DNA of 24,462 nucleotides from a virus: IMG/VR virus record IMGVR_UViG_3300028197_000157, positions 1 through 24,462 of that record; one strand, 5' to 3'. The translations under genes were made by a program, and so were the position numbers. Under the pieces are notes generated by a model that searched no databases, was not told where the DNA came from, and saw nothing but the letters and a program-made list of their open reading frames with translations. Below, in pieces: positions 14,153 to 21,492 of the stretch. Every line of letters begins with the position of its first letter. Within the stretch, counting starts at the first letter, position 1.

Positions 14153-15170
14153 TATAAAATTAGACTTTGACGATGTTTTAATAAAACCCAAGAGATCTAA
14201 TTTAAGTAGCAGATCTCAGGTATCTATTAGTAGAATTTTTAAATTCCCTCATTCTGATAGGGAATTAAATTGTGTACCTATTATAGCGGCCAATATGGAT
14301 ACTACAGGTTCTATTGAAATGAATAAAGTATTATCTGGTTTCGATTGTCTAACTTGTCTACATAAGCATTATAGGTCAGAAAGTTTGAAAGAACATTTTG
14401 GATTTCCTAGACAGTATGCATTTTATTCCACAGGGATATCAGAATTTGATATAGAAAAATTAGGATATGTATATGATAAATTGCAAAAGAAACCTAATCT
14501 ATGTATAGATGTAGCTAATGGATACAATGAAAAATTTGTATCAACCATAAAAAGAATAAGAGATTGGTATCCAGATATTATCATTATGGCAGGTAATGTC
14601 GTTACTCCAGAAATGACAGAGGAATTAATATTTCATGGAGGAGTAGATATAGTCAAAATAGGAATAGGGTCAGGCAGCGTCTGCACCACTAGATTAAAAA
14701 CAGGAATAGGCTATCCTCAGCTTTCTGCTATCATAGAGTGTGCTAATGCTGCTCATAGTGTAGGAGGTCACATCTGTAGTGATGGAGGATGTACTACTCC
14801 AGCAGATGTTTGTAAAGCTTTCTGTGCTAATGCTGATTTTGTTATGTTGGGTGGTATGCTGGCAGGCACAGATTGTTGTGAAGGAAATTGGCAATACAAT
14901 ATAAATAGAGAAAAAGAATCTTTACAGTTTTACGGAATGAGCAGCAGGCAAGCTATGGACAAACACAGTGGAGGTGTTGCTAATTATCGTACTAGTGAAG
15001 GTAAATGTGTAACAATCCCATATAAAGGCAAAACAGAAGATACTATACAGGATATCTTGGGTGGACTAAGAAGTTGTTGCACATATATTGGAGCTAAAAA
15101 TATTAAAGATATGGGTAAAAATACAACATTTATTAAGGTCAATAATACACATAATAGGATATATTCATGA
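14136..15170 (+). CDS. guaC: GMP reductase
   Basis: A full-length 344-residue GMP reductase (E. coli GuaC is 347). The enzyme converts GMP plus NADPH to IMP and ammonia. Visible are FDDVLIKPKRS at residues 11-21, AANMDTTG at 51-58, the MAGNVVTPEM strand at 151-160, the active loop GIGSGSVCTTRLKTG (176-190, catalytic Cys183), SDGGCTTPADVCKAF and ADFVMLGGMLAG. No CBS domain is present, as in GuaC and unlike IMP dehydrogenase; the length and LKTGIGYPQLSAI also favour GMP reductase. GMP reductase in a phage is unusual; it would shift purines from G towards A. It overlaps both neighbours (17 bases and ATGA), so it is co-translated with the SET and GT4 genes. Confidence 0.93.
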   Translation: MKLELDIKLDFDDVLIKPKRSNLSSRSQVSISRIFKFPHSDRELNCVPIIAANMDTTGSIEMNKVLSGFDCLTCLHKHYRSESLKEHFGFPRQYAFYSTGISEFDIEKLGYVYDKLQKKPNLCIDVANGYNEKFVSTIKRIRDWYPDIIIMAGNVVTPEMTEELIFHGGVDIVKIGIGSGSVCTTRLKTGIGYPQLSAIIECANAAHSVGGHICSDGGCTTPADVCKAFCANADFVMLGGMLAGTDCCEGNWQYNINREKESLQFYGMSSRQAMDKHSGGVANYRTSEGKCVTIPYKGKTEDTIQDILGGLRSCCTYIGAKNIKDMGKNTTFIKVNNTHNRIYS

Positions 15171-16243
15171 ACTTACATTTAATGGCCCCTATAGGTTTTA
15201 CAGGGTACGGGTACGCCAGCTATAATTTATTAGCTAGTCTTGTAAAAGAAAATAATGTAGGATTAAGTATTATTGGTCAGCCCAATCCAGAAAATAAAGA
15301 ACAGGCAGAATTAATTAATGGTGCTACTAGTCTTACTAATCTCATTCCGTATGATGCTCCATGTCTAAAAATTTGGCATCAATTTGATTTGTTAACTAGG
15401 GCTGGTTCCGGAAAATATTTTGCATTTCCTTTCTTCGAAGTAGATAAATTCAACCAAAGAGAATTATATCACCTTAATTTTGCTGACGAAATTATAGTTT
15501 CATGTGATTGGGCTAAACAAATCTTGAAAGAGAATGATATCAAGAAGCCAATAAATATTGTTCATATGGGCGTGGATACAACTATTTTTGATCACACTCA
15601 ACAAAACAAAACTGATAATTATGTATTTATGACTATTGGCAAATGGGAAAAACGAAAAGCTCATGATACTATTATAGAATGTTTTGGCAAAGCCTTTACT
15701 GCTACAGACAATGTAGAACTTTGGTTGGCTACAAATAATCCTTTTCTAAATAAAGAAGAAGAACATCAATGGTTAAATTTAGTGGAACAGTCTCCATTAA
15801 GAAATAAAATTAAAGTTTTTCCTAGAATGCAAACACACTCACATCTTGCAGAATTAATGTCGTATTCTAATTGCGGTATTTATATTTCTAGGGGTGAAGG
15901 TTGGAATTTAGAATTGTTGGAAACTATGGCAATGAATAAGCCAGTTATAGCAAGCAACTATTCAGCACATACAGAATATTGTAATGCGGATAATAGCTTC
16001 TTAGTTGATATAGATGATAAAGAATTAGCAATAGATAACAAGTGGTTTTTTGGTACATCACAGTGGGCAAAAATTGGTCAAAATCAAATTGATCAAACTG
16101 TTGAGCACATGAAGTATTGCTACACAAATAATGTTAAGACTAATGAAAAGGGCTTAGAAACCGCTAAAAAATTGAATTGGCAAAATTCTGCTAATCAAAT
16201 AACCAAAGCTATGCTGCCTCAAGTGGTAGATACTCTTGTATAG
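15167..16243 (+). CDS. GT4-family (GT-B fold) glycosyltransferase
   Basis: A 358-residue retaining-type glycosyltransferase. The N-terminal Rossmann domain starts with MNLHLMAPIGFTGYGYASYNL; the second carries FMTIGKWEKRKAHDTIIECF, an MSYSNCGIYISRGEGWNLELLETMA segment with the EX7E motif (GEGWNLELLE), and KPVIASNYSAHTEYC. The ATG overlaps the previous stop (ATGA). Donor unknown. It is the fifth glycosyltransferase in this window, and the only GT-B one, so it may extend a chain begun by others. Confidence 0.92.
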   Translation: MNLHLMAPIGFTGYGYASYNLLASLVKENNVGLSIIGQPNPENKEQAELINGATSLTNLIPYDAPCLKIWHQFDLLTRAGSGKYFAFPFFEVDKFNQRELYHLNFADEIIVSCDWAKQILKENDIKKPINIVHMGVDTTIFDHTQQNKTDNYVFMTIGKWEKRKAHDTIIECFGKAFTATDNVELWLATNNPFLNKEEEHQWLNLVEQSPLRNKIKVFPRMQTHSHLAELMSYSNCGIYISRGEGWNLELLETMAMNKPVIASNYSAHTEYCNADNSFLVDIDDKELAIDNKWFFGTSQWAKIGQNQIDQTVEHMKYCYTNNVKTNEKGLETAKKLNWQNSANQITKAMLPQVVDTLV

Positions 16244-16310
16244 TATTGTCATTTGGTGTATTAAAATAGCAAGATCTATAAACTTATTTTACATCTAATA
16301 GGATTTTTAA

Positions 16311-16823
16311 ATGCCTTTACCTAAACAAAACTCCGATGAAAATAGACAAAAGTTTGTCTCTCGTTGTATGAGTGACCCTAAATCTAAAGAAGAGTTCAAA
16401 GATACAGAACAGCGTATAGCCTACTGTGTTAAAACGGCTACAGATAGTCAAAGTTCTTTAATAGAGCAGGTACATGATAACCTACTGGCTTCCAACTGCT
16501 CTTGGGACGATGATTGGGACGAATTCGTTTGGGAGATAGAAGCTTCTGAGATATATGATGAAGACGGAAAGGTATTAGGTGCAGAATATCAAGGTCGCAA
16601 AGTTACACTTAATAAACCTTTCTTAACGCCCAAGGGTCCAAAAAAAAGAAGTGTCTATGTAAAGAATGAAAAGGGTAATGTCGTCAAGGTAAACTTTGGT
16701 GATCCTAATATGAAAATTAAAAAATCTAATCCAGCAAGACGTAAAAGTTTTCGTGCTAGACATAATTGCTCAAATCCCGGACCAAAATGGAAAGCAAGAT
16801 ATTGGTCTTGCAAAGCTTGGTAG
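16311..16823 (+). CDS. Conserved phage structural-type protein with Cys-x-Trp C-terminus
   Basis: A 170-residue protein with two recognisable phage modules. Residues 4-45 (ENRQKFVSRCMSDPK, then EQRIAYCVK) match a short motif often seen in phage head or prohead-protease proteins. Residues about 105-170 (RSVYVKNEKGNVVKVNFGDP, a Lys/Arg-rich stretch, HNCSNPGPKWKARYWSC) resemble a conserved C-terminal module of marine T4-like phage proteins, as I recall. The middle is acidic (DDDWDEFVWEIEA). No enzyme motif is visible. I class it as probably virion-associated but without proof. AGGA lies about 9 bases before the ATG; a gap of 67 bases precedes it. Confidence 0.7.
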   Translation: MPLPKQNSDENRQKFVSRCMSDPKSKEEFKDTEQRIAYCVKTATDSQSSLIEQVHDNLLASNCSWDDDWDEFVWEIEASEIYDEDGKVLGAEYQGRKVTLNKPFLTPKGPKKRSVYVKNEKGNVVKVNFGDPNMKIKKSNPARRKSFRARHNCSNPGPKWKARYWSCKAW

Positions 16824-16829
16824 TATAAA

Positions 16830-17516
16830 ATGAATAGATTAATATCTAAAATAGAAAAATATGTAATTGATAAAATCAATATAGATAATGTAAAGTATAA
16901 TTTATATTTTAATTATTTAGAATCTCCTTATGCTTCTATGGATTTTCCAGAACTTGGAGACTTAAATTTATTTAAAATTTTAACAGAACCTAAAGCTAAT
17001 TCAAGTTCGGTAACAAAAAATGAATTAGAACAAATAGTTAAAGCTAGTAACAATCGCACAGAAAAAGAAATCAAACATGTGCTAGATGTTGACAAAGATC
17101 CTTTATTAATATATTACCCATTCCTTAATAAACACAATTTAAAACTAGATAGACCTCTGTTTGCTACTATGTACTATAGCTGTATGCTTGCAATCATAGA
17201 TCACTTAAAATACTTTTATAATAGAGCGAGACCTTTTCAAATAGCTCCATACTACGATATGTATATAAATAGAATTATTACTTCTTCACATCATACAGCA
17301 TCCTATCCCAGTGGTCATACGATGTATGCTGCATTAGCCTCTAATATGTTATCAGAAAAATATCCTCAATACAAATCAGACTTTGAGAAAATACTTAATC
17401 TTTGTGCGGAAGCTAGGGTTTTACAAGGTGTTCATTTCCCTTCAGATAATGAAGCAGCAATTATTGTAGTTAATAAAATTTATCCCAACATTAAAAAATA
17501 TATTACGGAGAATTAA
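16830..17516 (+). CDS. Soluble PAP2-family phosphatase
   Basis: A 228-residue protein with the three PAP2/vanadium-haloperoxidase motifs: KYFYNRARP at about residues 128-136 (K-x6-RP), SYPSGHT at about 157-163 (PSGH), and ARVLQGVHFPSDNEA at about 194-208 (R-x5-H-x3-D). Unlike the integral-membrane PAP2 lipid phosphatases it has no evident transmembrane segments, and there is no signal peptide; it resembles a soluble acid phosphatase of the non-membrane branch. Substrates could be nucleotides or small phosphates. It starts 7 bases after the structural-type gene and ends in TAAATG with the next. Confidence 0.88.
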   Translation: MNRLISKIEKYVIDKINIDNVKYNLYFNYLESPYASMDFPELGDLNLFKILTEPKANSSSVTKNELEQIVKASNNRTEKEIKHVLDVDKDPLLIYYPFLNKHNLKLDRPLFATMYYSCMLAIIDHLKYFYNRARPFQIAPYYDMYINRIITSSHHTASYPSGHTMYAALASNMLSEKYPQYKSDFEKILNLCAEARVLQGVHFPSDNEAAIIVVNKIYPNIKKYITEN

Positions 17517-17933
17517 ATGAGTTATAAAAGAATTATGTCAGATGTTCAAGATCAGCTAACATCCAATGCAGAAATGTCAGAGTATCAAAAAGATTTTCTT
17601 GAAATGAATATTGGAGCATTAACATCTATTATGAAAAATGCTGAAGAAATACTTAGCTCTATGTCTGATGAAAAGGTAAAAAAGAACTTGACAGAGAGTT
17701 GGCTACAAGGTAAAATTGCTGTAACAGAGGATTACATGTCAACAATTCATGATTTTGTAAAGTTTAGTCCTGCTGAAGACGATAAAGAAGATATGGTTCC
17801 TGCAAGTTTGTGGGAGAACATAAGAAAGAAAAAGCTTCGTGAAGGTAAAAATTATAGACCAGCTAAACCTGGAGATAAAGATAGACCAACACCAGATGCT
17901 TTGAAGAAGGCTCAGAAGAAAAGTAAGAAATAA
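17517..17933 (+). CDS. Phage protein with SLWENIRKKK C-terminal module
   Basis: A 138-residue, mostly helical protein. Residues 1-85 have heptad-like hydrophobic spacing and could pack as a helical bundle. The C-terminal SLWENIRKKKLREGKNYRP followed by KPGDKDRPTPDALKKAQKK is a short phage module I have seen in head-related and other virion proteins, whose job is unknown. The function here is unassigned. It begins immediately after the PAP2 gene stop, with GGAG just inside that gene's end. Confidence 0.7.
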   Translation: MSYKRIMSDVQDQLTSNAEMSEYQKDFLEMNIGALTSIMKNAEEILSSMSDEKVKKNLTESWLQGKIAVTEDYMSTIHDFVKFSPAEDDKEDMVPASLWENIRKKKLREGKNYRPAKPGDKDRPTPDALKKAQKKSKK

Positions 17934-17960
17934 ATAATTTTTAGAAAAGGACTTTTGATA

Positions 17961-18548
17961 ATGGAAAATAAACAATTTGAGAATTTAAATACGTACTTGC
18001 TACTTGCAAAGAAAGTTATTTCTAAGTTTGCTCCCAGTTTTTATAGTGGACTTAGAAAAGAACTTTTGTCTAATGAAGAAGCTATATCTGATATCGCCTC
18101 TGCTCTTATGACAGCAGATTGGAAATGGGATAAAGATAGAACTGGGTATAACGGACAAAAGAAAACAAGATACTCCTATCGTAATCAATGTGGTTTATGG
18201 GCGATTAAAACATATATTACTAATAAGTATAAAAAGAATAGTTCTAATCTGTCTATTGACAGTATGGCTAATGACGACACTAAAACTTATGCATCTAATA
18301 TAGAAGACAAATCTTTGTCAAACCCTTATGAAATTGCTTCTCATAAAGAGCAATCAGAACAACTGAAGATGACAATCAATAAACTTTTGGATTCACAAAT
18401 TCTTTCAGATAAACAAAGAAATCAAATTAAAAAATACTACTTTGAAGAAAAGACTTTGTTGCAGATAGGCAAAGAATACGGAGTGACTAGAGAAGCTATT
18501 AGACAGAATATTCAAAAAGGATTAAATAGAATTAGAAGCTATGTTTAG
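17961..18548 (+). CDS. gp55-like RNA polymerase sigma factor
   Basis: A 195-residue sigma-70-type factor close to T4 gp55 in size (185). An N-terminal region-2-like part (EEAISDIASALMTADWKW, then YRNQCGLWAIKTYI) resembles late sigma factors of T4-like phages, and the C-terminal part has region 4: LSDKQRNQIKKYYFEEKTLLQIGKEYGVTREAIRQNIQKGL, given here as positions 149-189, with a helix-turn-helix at about 167-187. It would direct host RNA polymerase to phage late promoters, for example the TATAAATA at 8800. ATG 17961 with AAAGG 10 bases ahead is preferred over the TTG at 17955. It overlaps the next gene by 8 bases. Confidence 0.85.
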   Translation: MENKQFENLNTYLLLAKKVISKFAPSFYSGLRKELLSNEEAISDIASALMTADWKWDKDRTGYNGQKKTRYSYRNQCGLWAIKTYITNKYKKNSSNLSIDSMANDDTKTYASNIEDKSLSNPYEIASHKEQSEQLKMTINKLLDSQILSDKQRNQIKKYYFEEKTLLQIGKEYGVTREAIRQNIQKGLNRIRSYV

Positions 18549-18939
18549 TTTTATCAAAAACATTTTCAGTTCATCAAAATCTACAGAAGTAGAATCACCA
18601 ACTATTCAAAAATTAGCCTCTTTAACAATAGAGGTAAACCAAGATGGTACAATGAACATTTTGTGTGATTGGCCAGATTTTGATGAGAACAATGCGGAGT
18701 CTATAAAAAATATTTCTAATTATTATGCACTAGCAATACATGCTTTATGTAATGGATATTTAGAAGAAGATATTATTGATACATTAAAATGCTATGATAA
18801 AGATAATGTGTTTAATGCATTATTTGCACATAACACTTTAATAGAAATAAATAATGTTCGAAAATTATCTGTACGGAAAGATATGGATACAGACAAACCC
18901 ATCATTTCTCCTTTAGAAGTTTTTAAAACTGAAGAATGA
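18541..18939 (+). CDS. Unknown phage protein
   Basis: A 132-residue protein with no recognised domain. MFSFIKNIFSSSK looks like an amphipathic start; a beta strand pattern LASLTIEVNQDGTMNILCDWPDF and a helical NISNYYALAIHALCNGY follow. The last 20 residues (DMDTDKPIISPLEVFK) look like an unfolded tail. It starts within the sigma-factor stop, so translation is coupled. Confidence 0.7.
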   Translation: MFSFIKNIFSSSKSTEVESPTIQKLASLTIEVNQDGTMNILCDWPDFDENNAESIKNISNYYALAIHALCNGYLEEDIIDTLKCYDKDNVFNALFAHNTLIEINNVRKLSVRKDMDTDKPIISPLEVFKTEE

Positions 18940-18972
18940 TTGCTGCTTTACTATTTTAGTTTATAATACAGT

Positions 18973-19434
18973 ATGAACGAGAATATTCACGATTATCGTA
19001 TAGTGTGGCAAAAGTGGTCTGATCCATTAGGAGAAGATGATTTAGATCTTATACCTGAAGAAGAAACAACTACTTCTGAGGATATAACTGGTATTTTCTA
19101 TGATGATGAAGGAAATGCTATTGATATTGATCCTGAAACTGAGGGTATGGAGTTTTTCAAAAAACCAACTAAAGTTATAATAACACCTATGGGTATTATA
19201 CCATATACAGATAATACAGCATCTAATAAAATTTTTAATTTTTGGATTGGACATACAAACTTTGATTTAAACAGCGGTATATGTAAACTGATAGAGTTAC
19301 ATAGAGGTATAGAAACTTTAGATATTTTTACCAGATATCGCTTTAGGATTGGTATAGGCAAACTATTTGAAGGTGGAGACATAATGTCTTCTATCAGCGA
19401 ACAAATAAATGAATACTTATCAAGAGACAAATAA
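18973..19434 (+). CDS. Unknown conserved phage protein
   Basis: A 153-residue protein: an acidic N-terminus (residues 10-50, GEDDLDLIPEEE...), then VIITPMGIIPYTDNTA, FNFWIGHTNFDLN and a C-terminal TRYRFRIGIGKLF. Segments with this order occur in hypothetical proteins of T4-like phages, as I recall. No ribosome-binding site is seen before the ATG. TTGCTG (18940), 16 bases, and TATAAT (18962-18967) lie directly upstream, so a transcript starting there would be nearly leaderless. It overlaps ClpP by one base. Confidence 0.65.
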   Translation: MNENIHDYRIVWQKWSDPLGEDDLDLIPEEETTTSEDITGIFYDDEGNAIDIDPETEGMEFFKKPTKVIITPMGIIPYTDNTASNKIFNFWIGHTNFDLNSGICKLIELHRGIETLDIFTRYRFRIGIGKLFEGGDIMSSISEQINEYLSRDK

Positions 19435-20105
19435 TGGTTCCCATAGGCAATAATACAGACACAGACTTACACAATATTCATAATATGTGTATAGACCCGA
19501 AAGGTAGGGAAGTATACCTACATTCTAGTTTTGATTCGGAAGAAGAATCTGGGGTAGAGTTTAGGTCTGCAATAATGTTTGAAAAAAATATCAGATACTT
19601 AAACCTATTATCTACTGAACCAATTTTGGTTCATATGCATCTACCGGGAGGAGATTGGCAAGACTGTATGGGAATTATGGATGCCATCCGTGCATCTGCT
19701 TCGAAAGTTTTTATCTTAGCATATGGTAAAGTAGAATCTGCTAGTAGTATATTGCTGCAATATGCAGATCTTAGGGTTCTTATGCCTAATACACACATGC
19801 TTATACATTATGGCTCTTTAAGTATTGACAACGAACACAAGGCTGCAAAAAGCAGTTTTGAGTGGAGTGAAAAAGAATCACTTAAAATGATTAATATTTT
19901 TACAGACAGATGTATTGGTAGTCCAATAGCAAAAGAAAGAAATTGGAAAAAACACATTATAAGAAAACACATCATGTCTCAACTAGACAACAAAAGTGAT
20001 TGGATTTTAAATGCTGAGGAAGCAGTATATTATGGTTTCGCTGACGGTGTATTAGGAGATAGAAAGTTTAGTACAATAGATAAACTAAAAAATAGAAAAA
20101 GATAA
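19434..20105 (+). CDS. ClpP-like serine protease
   Basis: A 223-residue ClpP/crotonase-fold protease. The nucleophile aligns with Ser102 in YGKVESASS (ClpP GQAASMG); His125 is in MLIHYGS (ClpP MIHQ), and Asp189 in NKSDWILNAEEAVYYGFADG (ClpP SAEEAxxYGLxD), so the triad is intact. The LPGGDW loop corresponds to the N-terminal strand turn of ClpP (NSPGG). Phage ClpP-like proteases may mature capsids or act as peptidases. No Clp ATPase is seen. It starts in TAATG with the upstream stop and ends 1 base before the next ATG, so it is probably co-translated with the DeoC-like gene. Confidence 0.85.
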   Translation: MVPIGNNTDTDLHNIHNMCIDPKGREVYLHSSFDSEEESGVEFRSAIMFEKNIRYLNLLSTEPILVHMHLPGGDWQDCMGIMDAIRASASKVFILAYGKVESASSILLQYADLRVLMPNTHMLIHYGSLSIDNEHKAAKSSFEWSEKESLKMINIFTDRCIGSPIAKERNWKKHIIRKHIMSQLDNKSDWILNAEEAVYYGFADGVLGDRKFSTIDKLKNRKR

Positions 20106-20106
20106 A

Positions 20107-20775
20107 ATGTTGCGATACGTTGAATATGGATATTACGATTTTTCAAGCAACGAAAAAGAAACAAAAGACCAAATATTAGATTCTGTTCAATATGGTCCTT
20201 CTACTATTTCTGTATTGCCTCAATACGTAAAATTTGTTAAAAAGAGTATGCCTCGTAATATTAAATTGGGTACTATTATAGACTATCCTTTAGGGTTGTC
20301 TGATTATGAAGAAAGAGAAAATGCTGTAAAAAAAGCCATAAAACATGGAGTAGATGCCGTAGAAATAGTGTGCCCAAACCATGCTCTATGTAATAGGAAA
20401 TATGATAGATTTAGACTAGAGGTCGATACATTCAAAAAACTTTGTGTAGAGGCTCAGATTGATTTAAAATACGTACTAGAATATAAAACTTTTACATTAC
20501 CATTATTGTATAAAATTTCTGATATTTTATATACTAAAAAATTAGGTACTATATATCCTTCTACTAGTTATTCTTTGGATGGTATAACAGATAACATATT
20601 AGTTAGCATGATGCTTTTAAAAAAGAATCCACATCTTAATGTTATAGTTAATGGTCAAGCTTGGACTGATGCTCATGTAGAATTAATATTGTCAAATGAG
20701 CAGATTTTTGCCTATAAAACTAATAATATACATATACTAGAAAAATTATCTCAAAAAATCAACTTTTTGGGGTAA
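20107..20775 (+). CDS. DeoC-like aldolase-fold protein lacking catalytic residues
   Basis: A 222-residue TIM-barrel protein matching deoxyribose-phosphate aldolase: TISVLPQYVKFVKK (33-46), TIIDYPLGLSDYEERENAVKKAI (a DeoC hallmark, 56-78), DAVEIV (83-88) and YVLEYKTFT (122-130). In E. coli DeoC the Schiff-base Lys167 lies in a FIKTSTG loop; the equivalent here, TIYPSTSY, has Tyr150. The strand with Lys201 is also replaced (VNGQAW), and Asp102 is Glu86. The aldol-cleavage mechanism therefore seems lost, and a binding or changed role is likely. Similar divergent DeoC-like proteins occur in phages. It ends 50 bases before the separately transcribed gene at 20826. Confidence 0.7.
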   Translation: MLRYVEYGYYDFSSNEKETKDQILDSVQYGPSTISVLPQYVKFVKKSMPRNIKLGTIIDYPLGLSDYEERENAVKKAIKHGVDAVEIVCPNHALCNRKYDRFRLEVDTFKKLCVEAQIDLKYVLEYKTFTLPLLYKISDILYTKKLGTIYPSTSYSLDGITDNILVSMMLLKKNPHLNVIVNGQAWTDAHVELILSNEQIFAYKTNNIHILEKLSQKINFLG

Positions 20776-20782
20776 AAAGTAC

Positions 20783-20794
20783 TGTATATATACA
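20783..20794 (+). promoter_or_regulatory. Palindromic TGTATATATACA promoter-like box
   Basis: A perfect 12-base palindrome followed by CACGAACC, 31 bases before the ATG of the Ala/Ser-rich protein gene, which is closed by its own terminator. The TATATATACA part matches the box at 5383. It is the best candidate promoter for this one-gene unit, inferred. Confidence 0.5.
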
Positions 20795-20825
20795 CACGAA
20801 CCAAACCTTTTAAGGGAGACATAGA

Positions 20826-21410
20826 ATGGCCATAGTACAAGCCGATCAAAGTTCAAGTGCAGTTACAGCAACTAGCACCGTAAATAACGCAGGGACTGCA
20901 TTGAATGCAGGAACATCTGCTTCTTCAGTCGATAATTTAGCATTAGGTAAGAGTTTTACAGGTGGAGTATTTGCATCTACACCAGTTAATGATGCTGATG
21001 CAGATAAGGCTCTATCCGGTGGAACATTTGCTTTCAATGGTGGTAGCGGATGTATTCAAAGAGTTACGGATTCTCTTGCTGGTGTTAGTAATACTTTCTT
21101 AGTCAATGCAGCTGATGATACAGTACATTCAAGAAGTATTGCCCGTCAAGAACAAGTAAGTACAGTAAGATTAACTACTGCTATGCGTTCTGGTCTTTTC
21201 AATCCTGTTGGATTTGCCGACCAGAGAAGTAATTTTAGTAGTGCTCCAACTGCTGCTGTAGATCAGTTTTACAACATCGCTTCTAATGCTTTACAGGCAA
21301 CCTCAAGCGATGAAGCAGCAACACCAACTAGACTTAAACCTGGTGAATTTAGCTTTGCACCTGTTAATGCTGCAACAGATTCTAAGGATTACTCAGAAAA
21401 GAATACTTAA
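20826..21410 (+). CDS. Ala/Ser/Thr-rich probable abundant virion protein
   Basis: A 194-residue protein unlike its neighbours: over a third Ala, Ser and Thr, with few aromatic or charged residues and no cysteines except one (CIQRV). Two similar patches, LGKSFTGGVFAST and ADKALSGGTFAFNGG, suggest an internal duplication. There is no signal peptide or membrane segment. It is a single-gene unit with a promoter-like box and an excellent GGGAGA ribosome site ahead and a strong terminator behind, typical of a highly expressed structural or decoration protein. Codons also look richer in GC than neighbours. I do not recognise the family. Confidence 0.75.
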   Translation: MAIVQADQSSSAVTATSTVNNAGTALNAGTSASSVDNLALGKSFTGGVFASTPVNDADADKALSGGTFAFNGGSGCIQRVTDSLAGVSNTFLVNAADDTVHSRSIARQEQVSTVRLTTAMRSGLFNPVGFADQRSNFSSAPTAAVDQFYNIASNALQATSSDEAATPTRLKPGEFSFAPVNAATDSKDYSEKNT

Positions 21411-21436
21411 TATTTAGTGTATTAACTATTAGAGAG

Positions 21437-21468
21437 GCCAGGGATGTGAAGGCATCTCTGGCTTTTTT
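21437..21468 (+). terminator. Strong rho-independent terminator
   Basis: GCCAGGGATG (21437-21446) pairs along all 10 bases, with one G-T wobble, with CATCTCTGGC (21453-21462); the loop is 6 bases and six Ts follow (21463-21468). It lies 27 bases after the structural-type protein stop, so it ends that transcript. Confidence 0.9.
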
Positions 21469-21492
21469 CATACAATTATTTTGGAGTAAAAC

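Noticed and set aside
16244-16310. Gap between the GT4 gene and 16311 checked for a promoter or terminator
   Set aside because: It contains TATAAA and TAAAAT but no convincing -35, no T-rich hairpin and no tRNA-like fold. I see no feature beyond the ribosome site.
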